Assembly: GCF_000238335.3 (NCBI RefSeq)
Contig: NZ_AHCB03000007.1
Span: 531,809 to 595,808 of the forward strand
Source of the DNA: Pseudoalteromonas marina
Lineage (GTDB): Bacteria; Pseudomonadota; Gammaproteobacteria; Enterobacterales; Alteromonadaceae
Length of the DNA: 64,000 nucleotides
Direction of reading: 5' to 3'
The notes below the pieces were generated by a model. It was not told where the DNA came from. It worked only from the letters and a program-made list of their open reading frames with translations, and made no database searches. Below are positions 55,874-64,000 of the stretch, piece after piece. The translations under genes were made by a program, and so were the position numbers. Each line of letters opens with the position of its first letter. Positions within the stretch are counted from its first letter, which is position 1.

Positions 55874-56493
55874 CTTTTAGGGTAACGTGCCTCAAGGCCT
55901 TGATAAACTAACTTTGCGAAGTCTGCATGTTCGGTATCAAGGCTTTTAACTACTTCCACTAAGTGCTCGTTATCTTCTTGCCCGTTCCACACTTTAATGT
56001 AGCTACCGTCTTTATAACCATGGTCTTGGCGAAAAAAGTTTAAGGTATTTTTACCAACATAACCACGGTATAAATCGTCAATATCCATGCCCATTTGTGC
56101 CATACAACCGGCAAATGCTGATGCATTAAACGCTTTATCTGCAACAGCAGATGCCGCAAGTATTTCTAACGTTTGTTTAAAGTCATCAGCTTGCTGTACT
56201 TGGCTCAACTCACTTTCTAATTGCTTTGCTAAGTCTTGATAGCTTGTTTTTCCGTCAATACGTAGCGACAAACCAAAGTGAAAAATATCAACCAATTCTA
56301 AAATAACTTGCTCGGTATCGGGTGTTTGTTTTTTCCACCACTTCCAGCCATGATGATCTAGCATTTCGGCACACTCAACCCAAATAGCGCGATACCATTC
56401 AAACCCTTGTGTAAACCATTGTTCATGCACTTTTGTATTCATGGCGTTTTGCATTTCTAGCATGACTACTAGCTTATTTAAATTGGCAGACAT
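55870..56493 (-). CDS. Dimeric all-alpha dUTP diphosphatase (MazG-like)
   Basis: 207 residues of the all-helical dimeric dUTPase family. The metal-binding ExxE...ExxD pattern is visible: RAIWVECAEMLDHHGW and QVILELVDIFHFGLS, followed by the family segment GYVGKNTLNFFRQDHGYKDG. It hydrolyses dUTP to dUMP and PPi and keeps uracil out of DNA. It is unrelated to trimeric Dut. Confidence 0.9.
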   Translation of the reverse strand: MSANLNKLVVMLEMQNAMNTKVHEQWFTQGFEWYRAIWVECAEMLDHHGWKWWKKQTPDTEQVILELVDIFHFGLSLRIDGKTSYQDLAKQLESELSQVQQADDFKQTLEILAASAVADKAFNASAFAGCMAQMGMDIDDLYRGYVGKNTLNFFRQDHGYKDGSYIKVWNGQEDNEHLVEVVKSLDTEHADFAKLVYQGLEARYPKS

Positions 56494-56576
56494 ATCAATT
56501 CCTGTCGTTTTTTAGTTGTTATAATAATACAGAGAAAGCGCTGTTTTTGCATTTGCTATGTCTGTTTTAATTATTT

Positions 56577-56945
56577 TTATCGATTACTGGTAAACTCATA
56601 CCACGACTCGATTAAATCAATAAAGTCTTCAAAACCACAACCACTGCTTAAGTCGTTCTCTTCAAGCATTAAATCATCATCTTGATAGGCAATTAAGTCT
56701 TCGCTGTCTTGGTGCAGAGCATGAGCCTCAAATAAGGCCTCATCTTTAGATAAAATTAAATCTATTTCTTGGCCTTTTAGAGTGACTGGCTCAAAACTCG
56801 TTTTGACAGACACAATAAGTGCTTGCACCATAGCGACTTTGTCTTTGCCAATTTCTTCGTTTAACCAACGACCTATTATTGCGTGTTCGCTGCTTATTTT
56901 AATTCGTAAACCACTAATAGGGTCACGTATAAATTGATATTCCAT
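56577..56945 (-). CDS. yacL: YacL family protein (UPF0231)
   Basis: 122 residues: MEYQFIRDPISGLRIKIS at the N-terminus, IIGRWLNEEIGKD and the GCGFEDFIDLIESWYEF end match YacL. Highly acidic (DDDLMLEENDL). Function unknown. Confidence 0.85.
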   Translation of the reverse strand: MEYQFIRDPISGLRIKISSEHAIIGRWLNEEIGKDKVAMVQALIVSVKTSFEPVTLKGQEIDLILSKDEALFEAHALHQDSEDLIAYQDDDLMLEENDLSSGCGFEDFIDLIESWYEFTSNR

Positions 56946-57014
56946 AGCTATTACTTATTAAACGTTAATAACGCGATTATACCCGTAAATTAGCTGTAAC
57001 GCCGACCCTAAAAA

Positions 57015-57043
57015 ACAAAATAGCGCCATTGGGCGCTATTTTT
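57015..57043 (-). terminator. Terminator of the small membrane protein gene
   Basis: AATAGCGCC-ATT-GGCGCTATT core with T-run on the minus strand (TTTTGTTTTTTA). Confidence 0.8.
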
Positions 57044-57060
57044 GTAAAACGTTTAAATAC

Positions 57061-57285
57061 CTAACTTCGCGAGCGGTATCGTGCCGCATCTATTATCGAC
57101 CATAAATAAATAATAGGTACTAATACAAAACCAACGAGTACATAAATAAGTGCGTAACTTATAACAATAGCTAGCGCAAAAAATATAGCCGCTAAAATAC
57201 GCCCTTGTACTAGTTGTCCTAAACCAGGAAAAAATATATTACACAATGCAGCAATCACATTACCGCCAGACCCTTGATCAGCCAT
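57061..57285 (-). CDS. Small two-helix membrane protein
   Basis: 74 residues from ATG 57285 (GAGGTG 5-6 bases upstream). Two hydrophobic helices with a glycine-rich loop ALCNIFFPGLGQLVQGR, then PIIYLWSIIDAARYRSRS. The FFPGLGQLVQGR pattern resembles small TM2/YccF-like membrane proteins. Function unknown. It has its own terminator. Confidence 0.7.
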   Translation of the reverse strand: MADQGSGGNVIAALCNIFFPGLGQLVQGRILAAIFFALAIVISYALIYVLVGFVLVPIIYLWSIIDAARYRSRS

Positions 57286-57597
57286 ACTCACCTCTGTAGT
57301 TAATTAATTTTAAATTTTAGTTATCTACTTACTATCACACTTTATGCCAATTTATTAAAGCTTAAAAATCAGTTAGTTAAATTACGACTCACTAATTGCT
57401 TTGGTATTTTTTACTAAATATAGGTCAATTTGATTATTTTTATTATTAATCTTAGTCACTTATCCATGCCAAAAACTATCCAGCTGATTGGTTTTAGAGG
57501 CTATTTTTATAATAGCTGTTCATAAAAACAGTATTTTATTTAGCCTTACAAAAACACCTGTTATACTGCCCTCAATATTGATTAAAAAGGCGTAACG
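57286..57597. promoter_or_regulatory. Intergenic region with uvrD promoter and SOS box
   Basis: 312 bp without a gene. Left part is AT-rich with no recognisable element. Right part has TATAAT (57508-57513) and TATACT (57562-57567) as -10 candidates, with the LexA box between them. Confidence 0.5.
57516..57531 (+). promoter_or_regulatory. LexA (SOS) box of uvrD
   Basis: CTGTTCATAAAAACAG is a perfect CTGT-N8-ACAG match, placed just after a TATAAT -10 element and 66 bp before the uvrD ATG. E. coli uvrD is also LexA-controlled. Confidence 0.85.
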
Positions 57598-59763
57598 ATG
57601 GACGTTTCAGAATTACTCGACGGCTTAAATGACAAACAACGCGATGCCGTTGCAGCCCCATTACAAAACATGCTGGTATTGGCCGGTGCTGGGTCTGGTA
57701 AAACACGAGTGTTAGTTCATCGTATCGCGTGGCTTATGCAAGTTGAACAAGCATCAGCTTATAGTATTTTTGCGGTAACTTTTACCAATAAAGCAGCTAA
57801 AGAAATGCGTACCCGCGTTGAAGAAACCTTAAAAGCACCGGTTGGCGGGATGTGGATTGGTACTTTCCATGGTTTATCACACCGTATTTTACGCGCTCAT
57901 CACCGTGAAGCTAACTTACCAGAAGCCTTTCAAATTTTAGATTCTGATGACCAACTTCGTATGATCAAGCGCTTGTTAAAATCAATGAATATTGATGATA
58001 AAAAGTGGCCTGCAAAACAGTTTGGTTGGTACATAAGCGCTAAAAAAGACGAAGCACTTCGCCCTAAAGATATTCAAGCTTATGATATAAACGAGCAAAT
58101 GATGCTGCGTGTATATGCCGCCTACCAGGAAGCGTGTGACAGGGCTGGTTTGGTCGATTTTGCTGAAATACTGCTACGCAGCTATGAAGTATTAAAAAAT
58201 AACCCGACGTTACTTCGCCACTACCAACAGCGCTTTGCCCACATGCTAGTAGACGAGTTTCAAGATACTAATACCATTCAGTACGCATGGTTAAAGTTAC
58301 TTGCAGGCGACACAAGCAGCATAATGATTGTTGGCGACGACGACCAAAGTATTTACGGCTGGCGCGGAGCTAAAATAGAAAACATAAAACGCTTTTTAAC
58401 TGACTTTGATGCTGAAACCATTCGCCTTGAACAAAACTACCGTTCAACCGCAACTATTCTTAAAGCATCTAATGCGCTTATAAAAAATAACTCCGAGCGT
58501 ATGGGGAAAAGCTTATGGACCGACGGTAACGAAGGCGAGCCTATATCAATTTATGCCGCCTTTAACGAGCTAGACGAAGCCCGCTTTGTGAGTAGCAAAT
58601 TACGTAGCTGGTTAAATGCAGGTAACGCGTTGCAAGACGCCGCTATTTTATACCGTAGTAACGCGCAATCTCGTGTACTCGAGGAAGCCATGCTGCAAGA
58701 AGGCTTAAAATATCGCATTTACGGTGGTATGCGATTCTTCGAGCGTCAAGAAATTAAAGATGCGCTATCGTACTTACGCTTAGTAGGTAATCGCCAAGAC
58801 GATGCCGCATTTGAGCGTGTAATTAATACTCCTGCTCGCGGTATTGGCGATAAAACATTAAGTCATATACGTGATTGCGCTCGTGCTGAGTCACTTCCGC
58901 TTTGGTACGCAGCTAAAGCTATTGTTGAACAACAGCACTTATCAGGCCGAGCAGCTGGCGCTGTAACAAAGTTTGTAGAACTTGTTGAGCACATTGAAGA
59001 CAAAATTAGCGATCTTACTTTACAAGAACAAGCTAAATATACAATTCAAACCTCTGGCCTTATGGCTATGTACCAAGCTGAAAAAGGCGAAAAAGGCCGT
59101 GCCCGCGTAGAAAACTTAGAAGAGCTTATAAGTGCATGCGATCAGTACGAACTCCCTGAAGAAGAAGAGTTTAGCTCACCACTACAAGGCTTTTTAGCCT
59201 ATACCTCGCTTGAATCTGGTGAAGGCCAAGCGGATGAGCACGAAGACGCGGTACAAATGATGACGCTTCACTCAGCTAAAGGCTTAGAGTTCCCGCTTGT
59301 GTTTATGGTGGGCGTTGAAGAAGGCATGTTCCCTTCGCAGCAAAGTAATGAAGAGTCTGGCCGCTTAGAAGAAGAACGCCGCCTTTGTTATGTAGGCATG
59401 ACCCGTGCAATGGATAAACTATACATTAGCCATGCCGAAAGCCGCCGCCTTTATGGACAAGAGAAATACCATAGTCCTTCACGTTTCTTACGCGAAATCC
59501 CTGAAGACTGCGTAGAAGAAATTCGTATTAAAACGCAAGTTTCGCGACCACCGGCAGCAGGGCGCTTTAGTGCATCGGTAAGCCATGCCGCCTTTGAAGA
59601 CAGCGGCTTTAACTTAGGTCAACGTGTACTGCATGCTAAGTTTGGTATTGGCACGGTACTTAACTATGAAGGTAGCGGTGCACAATCGCGTGTACAGGTA
59701 AACTTTGATGACTTAGGCAGCAAATGGTTAGTAACGGCTTATGCACGATTACAAGCTGTATAA
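57598..59763 (+). CDS. uvrD: DNA helicase II UvrD
   Basis: 721 residues of SF1A 3'-5' helicase acting in nucleotide excision and mismatch repair. Motif I LAGAGSGKTRVLVHR (about 29-43), Ia VTFTNKAAKEMRTRV, II VDEFQDTN, III GDDDQSIYGWRGA, IV RLEQNYRS, V MTLHSAKGLEFPLVF, VI RLCYVGMTRA. A C-terminal Tudor-like segment ends with LGQRVLHAKFGIGTV...VNFDDLGSKWLV. SOS regulation is indicated by the LexA box. The 3' end overlaps tmcA by 23 bp. Confidence 0.97.
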   Translation: MDVSELLDGLNDKQRDAVAAPLQNMLVLAGAGSGKTRVLVHRIAWLMQVEQASAYSIFAVTFTNKAAKEMRTRVEETLKAPVGGMWIGTFHGLSHRILRAHHREANLPEAFQILDSDDQLRMIKRLLKSMNIDDKKWPAKQFGWYISAKKDEALRPKDIQAYDINEQMMLRVYAAYQEACDRAGLVDFAEILLRSYEVLKNNPTLLRHYQQRFAHMLVDEFQDTNTIQYAWLKLLAGDTSSIMIVGDDDQSIYGWRGAKIENIKRFLTDFDAETIRLEQNYRSTATILKASNALIKNNSERMGKSLWTDGNEGEPISIYAAFNELDEARFVSSKLRSWLNAGNALQDAAILYRSNAQSRVLEEAMLQEGLKYRIYGGMRFFERQEIKDALSYLRLVGNRQDDAAFERVINTPARGIGDKTLSHIRDCARAESLPLWYAAKAIVEQQHLSGRAAGAVTKFVELVEHIEDKISDLTLQEQAKYTIQTSGLMAMYQAEKGEKGRARVENLEELISACDQYELPEEEEFSSPLQGFLAYTSLESGEGQADEHEDAVQMMTLHSAKGLEFPLVFMVGVEEGMFPSQQSNEESGRLEEERRLCYVGMTRAMDKLYISHAESRRLYGQEKYHSPSRFLREIPEDCVEEIRIKTQVSRPPAAGRFSASVSHAAFEDSGFNLGQRVLHAKFGIGTVLNYEGSGAQSRVQVNFDDLGSKWLVTAYARLQAV

Positions 59764-61813
59764 AGCTCACATAAACTCACTAGAAAAAACACTGGTTGGC
59801 GCTCATCATCGCCAACTGGTGCTTGTTACTGGCAGTACTGCCTGGTGCTACGAGCTGTTAGGTGAATTACTTCAACCTGAAAACACACTCGTCGTTTCTA
59901 AAAATACCAGACTAAATAACGCGCAGTGGCCTAATCGTACTCATCAAATTTTAGGGCAAGAATATTCTCACGCCGTATACGATGGCTTTAGTGGCTTGCA
60001 CCCTGATAAATTAGCAGCTATTGCAGGTACGGTAAAAGCAGGCGGTATTTTATATTTACTGCTACCAGAGCTAAGCGAGCTTTCAACTTGGCCAGATCCT
60101 GCGCTAAGCACAGTGCAGTCTCACGGGCATAAAGTAAGCTATAGCTTTTTTAATGAACGCATTGCCCGCGTTGTGCAACCGTTACCCGCTTATCACTTTA
60201 GTGAATTACATGGCTGTACAGGTAATATCAGCAGAGAAAGCTCTACCAATAAAATAGATTTTGAACCGCAACAGCATTGTGTAGAAAATATAATTAAAGT
60301 GGCTCATGGTCGCGCCAATCGCCCTTTACTCATTAATGCCGACAGAGGTCGTGGTAAATCAGCAGCGCTTGGACTTGCTGCCGCCAAGCTTATCGATAAA
60401 AAAATACTACTTTGCAGTACACAATTTAAAGCCACTCATAGCAGCTTTAAACATTTAAGTAATGAGTTAAACATACCCTTCGATGGTAAAAGTAAGCAAC
60501 TTGCTAATTTGCAGTATATCGCTCCAGATTCATTATTAGACTCGTTGCCAGAGTGTGATTTATTACTTGTTGACGAGGCGGCTGCTATTCCAGTTCCTCT
60601 GTTATTAAAAATGCTAAAACAGTATCCGCGCATTGTATTTGCAAGTACTTTAGTAGGTTATGAGGGTAATGGTAGAGGCTATACAATTAGGTTTAGTCAG
60701 TACATTAAAGCAAAGTATAAAGCCGCTAATATTATCACACTTGATGAACCGTTAAGGTTTGCAAAAGCCGACCCGCTAGAGCGCCATATACGCACTTTGC
60801 TCGCACTCGAAGCACAGTACGAAGAAATACAAAGCAATGGCTTAAATAACCTAGTCCACAGTGAAATTACTCAGCAACAACTCACAAATGACGAGCTGTT
60901 ACTTGAGCAGGTTATTGCATTACTTGCCTTAGCACATTACCAAAGTAACGTTAACGATTTACGCCAACTACTTGATGCACCCTCACAACGATTGTTCATA
61001 ACCCAAACACATAATCACGTAGTGGGGGTGTGTTTAGTTACAATAGAAGGCGGGTTACCCCTCGAGCTAACTGAGCAGGTGCTTAAAGGTGAACGCCGCC
61101 CACAAGGGCACCTAATGGCACAAACTCTCTCGCAGCTAAGCAGTGATCCCCAGTGCCTTACCCAACTCTCTGCTCGAGTAGTAAGAATTGCTGTTGCCCC
61201 TAATCTTCACAGCCAAGGAGTAGGTAAAGCCTTACTGAGTTTTTGCGAATCAAGAGTAAGTAATGAGTGCCATTGGTTTGGTGCTAGTTTTGGCGCTACG
61301 GCTGAGTTATTAAAATTTTGGCAAAGCCAAGGGTTTAGCACTATAAAGCTGGGTTATCAAAAAGATAAAAGCACTGGCGAGCATTCAGCACTCGTTGTGA
61401 AATGTTTAAACAACAATACGGGTACACTGAAACTATTAAAAGCTGAATTTCAAACCGATATATTTTATGCTTTACTCACACACTTTAAACACCTTGATTG
61501 GCAGCTTGTAAATGTACTTATTTCCTCGTTTACAGATAGACCTATCAGTTCAGACATCAAAAAACGTTTAATACGACAACTTAATAATCACTTTTCTCGA
61601 TTTAGTATTACAGCTACTATTTGGCAAGTTGTAACTCTGGCACCCTCTGTTGTTAATTGTTTAACGCAAAGTGATAAGCAACTATTAATTAGCTTAATTT
61701 TGCAAAATGAAAGCGATACAAACGTCATTGAGCAATTAAATATACAAGGCAAAAAAGAGCTTGAAACATGCTTTAAACAAGCAGTGTTAAAACTAGCTAA
61801 AGCCATCAAATAA
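59741..61813 (+). CDS. tmcA: tRNA(Met) cytidine acetyltransferase TmcA
   Basis: 690 residues (E. coli 671). TmcA makes N4-acetylcytidine at the wobble base of elongator tRNA-Met with acetyl-CoA and ATP or GTP. A helicase-like module has Walker A NADRGRGKS (about 199-207) and DEAA box LLVDEAAAIPVP. A GNAT domain has VVRIAVAPNLHSQGVGKALL, and a tRNA-binding tail follows. The ATG lies inside the uvrD 3' end. Confidence 0.95.
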   Translation: MHDYKLYKAHINSLEKTLVGAHHRQLVLVTGSTAWCYELLGELLQPENTLVVSKNTRLNNAQWPNRTHQILGQEYSHAVYDGFSGLHPDKLAAIAGTVKAGGILYLLLPELSELSTWPDPALSTVQSHGHKVSYSFFNERIARVVQPLPAYHFSELHGCTGNISRESSTNKIDFEPQQHCVENIIKVAHGRANRPLLINADRGRGKSAALGLAAAKLIDKKILLCSTQFKATHSSFKHLSNELNIPFDGKSKQLANLQYIAPDSLLDSLPECDLLLVDEAAAIPVPLLLKMLKQYPRIVFASTLVGYEGNGRGYTIRFSQYIKAKYKAANIITLDEPLRFAKADPLERHIRTLLALEAQYEEIQSNGLNNLVHSEITQQQLTNDELLLEQVIALLALAHYQSNVNDLRQLLDAPSQRLFITQTHNHVVGVCLVTIEGGLPLELTEQVLKGERRPQGHLMAQTLSQLSSDPQCLTQLSARVVRIAVAPNLHSQGVGKALLSFCESRVSNECHWFGASFGATAELLKFWQSQGFSTIKLGYQKDKSTGEHSALVVKCLNNNTGTLKLLKAEFQTDIFYALLTHFKHLDWQLVNVLISSFTDRPISSDIKKRLIRQLNNHFSRFSITATIWQVVTLAPSVVNCLTQSDKQLLISLILQNESDTNVIEQLNIQGKKELETCFKQAVLKLAKAIK

Positions 61814-61913
61814 CTCACCCCCTTAATACAATGATTAATTACCAGAGTTACTTAAGCTATTTGGTAGATTTGTTCTATTCTTAATACATTAATGGGTAAA
61901 TTAAGATAAAGGC

Positions 61914-62759
61914 ATGGAATTAATAAACTTTAAAGTGGGCTGCAAAACCATTTCACTGAAAATACTTGATATCTTATTAACCGAGCGCTTTGATAATAAT
62001 CTCACAACACTACCAAACAACAACAAAAGCTTTATTGGTGTTAAAGATTATATGGATATCCCTACGCCAGTTTTCGATTTAGGAATTATCTTAAATAATA
62101 TATCAACAGAGCAAAGCAACAAACATATTTTAAAACAGCTAAGATCCTGGCAAGACAAACAAACCAAATGGTTTAATACACTCGAAACAAACCTCTTAAA
62201 TCAATCAGAAAAATTAGTTATTAATGAAGCTGAGCTTCAAGACTTTATTGTTTTTTTCCAGGAGTTCAATACAGACAACCCTGATTTAAAGCTTACTATC
62301 TCACGCTTTAATGAGCCTTTTGAATTATTACTAGAACAAGCTAGAGAAGCCGTAACTGCTCACAGGCAAGGTGAACATATACAGGTAAGCTATTTACTTA
62401 GTAAGATAAAACGTAGCAGTCTTGCTCAGTTAGAGAGACTGTTTGAATCAGCACAAGAGCAAATAACTTTGGATTACAAACCAATTATTGTATTCACAAC
62501 GAAAGACGGTATAAACCCTCATGTGGGGTTGCTGGTCGATAAAGTAGAAGACAGCCTAGATTATAAAAAAGAAGATATAAAACCATTAGATAAGCTAACT
62601 GATATAGGCTTTGATATAGATCCACAAACTAAAGGTATGATGCGAGGCTTAATAAAAATGGCAGAAAATCATAGTGTGCTTATCGATCCGAGTTCCATAT
62701 TTAAGCCGACTGAACTACAGGTAGAAACTGAAAATACGGAAGCGTATGGCTTATTTTAG
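61914..62759 (+). CDS. CheW-family protein with inserted CZB-like helical domain lacking zinc ligands
   Basis: 281 residues. Residues 3-62 are the first half of a CheW domain (KTISLKILDILLTERFDN, IGVKDYMDIPTPVFDLGIIL). Residues 186-262 are the second half (KPIIVFTTKDGINPHVGLLVDKVED). Between them an insert of about 120 residues matches the layout of CZB zinc-sensor domains: KWFNTLETNL, FFQEFNTDNPDL and RFNEPFELLLEQA. In CZB consensus the corresponding His, Cys, His and His bind zinc; here they appear to be Gln83, Gln109, Phe136 and Leu140. Chemotaxis-type scaffold role is inferred. Confidence 0.72.
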   Translation: MELINFKVGCKTISLKILDILLTERFDNNLTTLPNNNKSFIGVKDYMDIPTPVFDLGIILNNISTEQSNKHILKQLRSWQDKQTKWFNTLETNLLNQSEKLVINEAELQDFIVFFQEFNTDNPDLKLTISRFNEPFELLLEQAREAVTAHRQGEHIQVSYLLSKIKRSSLAQLERLFESAQEQITLDYKPIIVFTTKDGINPHVGLLVDKVEDSLDYKKEDIKPLDKLTDIGFDIDPQTKGMMRGLIKMAENHSVLIDPSSIFKPTELQVETENTEAYGLF

Positions 62760-62763
62760 ACAC

Positions 62764-62791
62764 AAAAAAGCCGAGATAGACTCGGCTTTTT
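62764..62791. terminator. Bidirectional terminator between the CheW-like and nitroreductase genes
   Basis: AAAAAAGCCGAG-ATAGA-CTCGGCTTTTT between convergent genes, with A- and T-runs on both sides. Confidence 0.88.
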
Positions 62792-62807
62792 AATAAAGTT
62801 TTTTATG

Positions 62808-63464
62808 CTATACGGTTGTAATAATATCTTCTACCGCTAAACGCGCCTTTGGCAAACCATGGTTCCAGTCTTCGTCGGTATTAGGGTAACCCATTGCTAG
62901 TGCAACTTCACAAATATGACCGTCAAGTTCAGCATTAAACTTCTCACTAATTAGCTCCGGGTCAACGCCTTCCATTGGAGTCGACGCTATGTTCAATCGC
63001 GCTAATGTGTGCAGCACATTACCAAGTGCTAAGTAAACCTGCGCCTTAGTCCAACTACCGTTGTAACCTTTCTCATCTGTGTTCATTTCAGCAAATGCAT
63101 ATGCACCCATAAAGTTATCACGCATATCTGCTGGTAAATGACCAGAGCTGACTTCTACATCAACACGCTTAGAAAATTTTTCTTTCGTAAACTTAGGATC
63201 ATAAGCAAGTAATAATGTATGCGATGCTTCTTTAGCATGATGCTGATTAAACTGGTGTTTGTTAGCAAATGTATCGTGTAAGCGTTGTTTACCTTCTTCA
63301 CTTTCAACCAAAATAAACTTCCAAGGTTGCGAGTTAATTGAAGAAGCTGACAAGCGAATAGCCTCTTTAATTACTTCAATATCTTCATCAGAAATACGTT
63401 TTGATGAATCATATTGCTTAGCGGTATAACGATTGTGTAAATCTTTGATAATTTGATGAGCCAT
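62808..63464 (-). CDS. NfsB-like NAD(P)H-dependent nitroreductase/oxidoreductase
   Basis: The start is placed at ATG 63464 (218 residues; E. coli NfsB 217), preceded by GGAG; a TTG four codons upstream is less likely. FMN-binding family with RYTAKQYDSSKRIS, SASSINSQPWKFILVES (residues about 37-53), TPMEGVDPEL and HGLPKARLAVEDI. Reduces nitroaromatics and quinones; the physiological substrate is unknown. Confidence 0.9.
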   Translation of the reverse strand: MAHQIIKDLHNRYTAKQYDSSKRISDEDIEVIKEAIRLSASSINSQPWKFILVESEEGKQRLHDTFANKHQFNQHHAKEASHTLLLAYDPKFTKEKFSKRVDVEVSSGHLPADMRDNFMGAYAFAEMNTDEKGYNGSWTKAQVYLALGNVLHTLARLNIASTPMEGVDPELISEKFNAELDGHICEVALAMGYPNTDEDWNHGLPKARLAVEDIITTV

Positions 63465-63645
63465 GTTTTTCTCCAAAACTTATACTAAGTAAATATTTTA
63501 TAAAGTTAGTTTAATTGGAAAGGATCATTTTGATAATAGTGAATACAGTTAAAAGACTATATAGAAAATATTGATAATTAAAATAGCCTAGGCGACCATT
63601 CAATTATTATGTAAGCATGTACTAAAAGTTCGGTATAGTTTGGCC
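63465..63645. other. Intergenic, no feature seen
   Basis: AT-rich stretch between the nitroreductase start and the duplicated rRNA tail. It should contain the nitroreductase promoter; nothing else is recognised. Confidence 0.35.
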
Positions 63646-63665
63646 ATTTACTAAATCCCAGACAG

Positions 63666-63697
63666 CAAAAAAACCGTCTCATTGATTTAACGGGTTT
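63666..63697 (-). terminator. Older duplicate of the rRNA operon terminator
   Basis: On the minus strand AAACCCGTT...ACGGTTTTTTT has a 4-5-bp stem and T-run. The surrounding 65-70 bp (63646-63715) are clearly homologous to the segment 63907-63975 that follows the intact 5S gene. Confidence 0.7.
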
Positions 63698-63707
63698 TTC
63701 TTATGTG

Positions 63708-63910
63708 AAGTCGGTGCGCTACGCAGTAGAATGTCATGGTGCCCACAGCGGTAAAAAGTCACATAGCAAATGGGATGCTACGTTGTGCCGGTCTGCCTTG
63801 TACGAATCTCGCTTTGACATTGTTTTGCGTAATGTATGGGAATAAAATACCGTGGAGCACAGGATATGTATGAGCCGCCGCTACTGGGTTCGGCATGGGG
63901 TCTTGGCTAT
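63708..63910 (-). pseudogene. Decayed 5S rRNA copy
   Basis: Between two homologous terminator segments lie 5S-like blocks: AAGTCACATAGCAAATGGG (63763-63774 region) resembling the 5S 3' part, and CTACTGGGTTCGGCATGGGG plus TCTTGG (about 63881-63906), a 5S core sequence. The copy is longer than a 5S gene (about 203 against 115-120 bp), so insertions have occurred. It cannot be functional 5S. Confidence 0.65.
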
Positions 63911-63929
63911 TTATTAAACCCCAGAAAGC

Positions 63930-63957
63930 AAAAAACCGTCACATTGCTGTAACGGGT
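63930..63957 (-). terminator. Terminator following the intact 5S gene
   Basis: Minus strand CCGTTA-N8-TGACGG with TTTTTT after it, about 15 bp beyond the 5S 3' end. Confidence 0.78.
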
Positions 63958-63970
63958 TTCTCTTATTTGA

Positions 63971-64000
63971 AGCCTGGTAATGTCCTACTTTCACATAGCA
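63971..64000 (-). rRNA. rrf: 5S rRNA, 3' end (partial, runs off the window)
   Basis: GCCTGGTAATGTCCTACTTT and CACATAGCA are the reverse complement of a gammaproteobacterial 5S 3' end. Transcription is toward the window interior, so an rRNA operon should lie just outside the right edge with 5S as its last gene. Confidence 0.8.

Overview
The window looks like chromosomal DNA of a marine gammaproteobacterium, most probably Pseudoalteromonas (genus is inference). Base composition is AT-rich (visibly near 40% GC), and the gene set and order (typA/glnA/glnL/glnG, cysJIH, S10 ribosomal operon, plsB/tesB, comM, cysQ-nudE/yrfG, uvrD-tmcA) are those of Alteromonadales-type gammaproteobacteria. Almost all of it is housekeeping sequence. 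There is no prophage, insertion sequence or CRISPR array.

Layout. 1-2.6 kb: the end of a DapD-like succinyltransferase gene, translationally coupled to a LysA-like decarboxylase and followed by an M14 desuccinylase/aspartoacylase-type enzyme; this looks like a small amino-acid-derived pathway. 2.8-10.3 kb: pldA, a YiiD-type acetyltransferase/hotdog fusion, a spermidine-synthase-like protein, dtd, a YihY membrane protein, two lipoproteins, a BLUF photoreceptor and a CBM9-like secreted protein. 10.6-18 kb: typA, then the nitrogen-control block glnA, DUF4124 gene, glnL, glnG and a cNMP-domain protein; glnA has readable NtrC sites and a sigma-54 promoter. 18-24 kb: small hypotheticals, an S4-domain protein and acnA. 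24-28.5 kb: cysJIH for assimilatory sulfate reduction. 28.8-32.4 kb: a secreted endonuclease, a membrane-anchored XRE regulator and a TonB-like protein. 32.5-37.8 kb: a complete S10 operon (rpsJ to rpsQ) with its promoter, an L4-type attenuator leader and a terminator, but with neither the str nor the spc operon next to it. 38-52.5 kb: plsB, tesB, an EVE protein, a K+ channel, an AtoE-type transporter, a site-2 protease, a CNNM/CorC-type protein, an S9 peptidase, an orphan response regulator, comM and a TRIC-type channel. 52.6-53.8 kb: three identical initiator tRNA-fMet genes followed by a decaying tandem array. 53.8-63.5 kb: cysQ, nudE, yrfG, a dimeric dUTPase, yacL, uvrD (with LexA box), tmcA, a CheW-family protein and an NfsB-like nitroreductase. 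63.6-64 kb: the 3' end of a 5S rRNA gene preceded on the map by a decayed duplicate of 5S plus terminator.

The most unusual feature is the tRNA-fMet array. Downstream of the last functional tRNA, a unit of about 141 bp (a tRNA-fMet-derived segment plus an intrinsic terminator) is repeated four times. Each unit has lost the anticodon arm and the 5' acceptor strand but keeps the T arm and 3' acceptor strand. It resembles in architecture the tRNA-3'-end repeats of the E. coli tyrT operon, but involves initiator tRNA. A similar duplication with decay (RNA gene plus terminator) is seen at the end of the 5S gene, so this genome may have a general process affecting the 3' ends of stable-RNA operons. 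Other points worth a second look are a CheW protein carrying an inserted CZB-like domain whose four expected zinc ligands are all replaced, and the DapD/decarboxylase/desuccinylase cluster.
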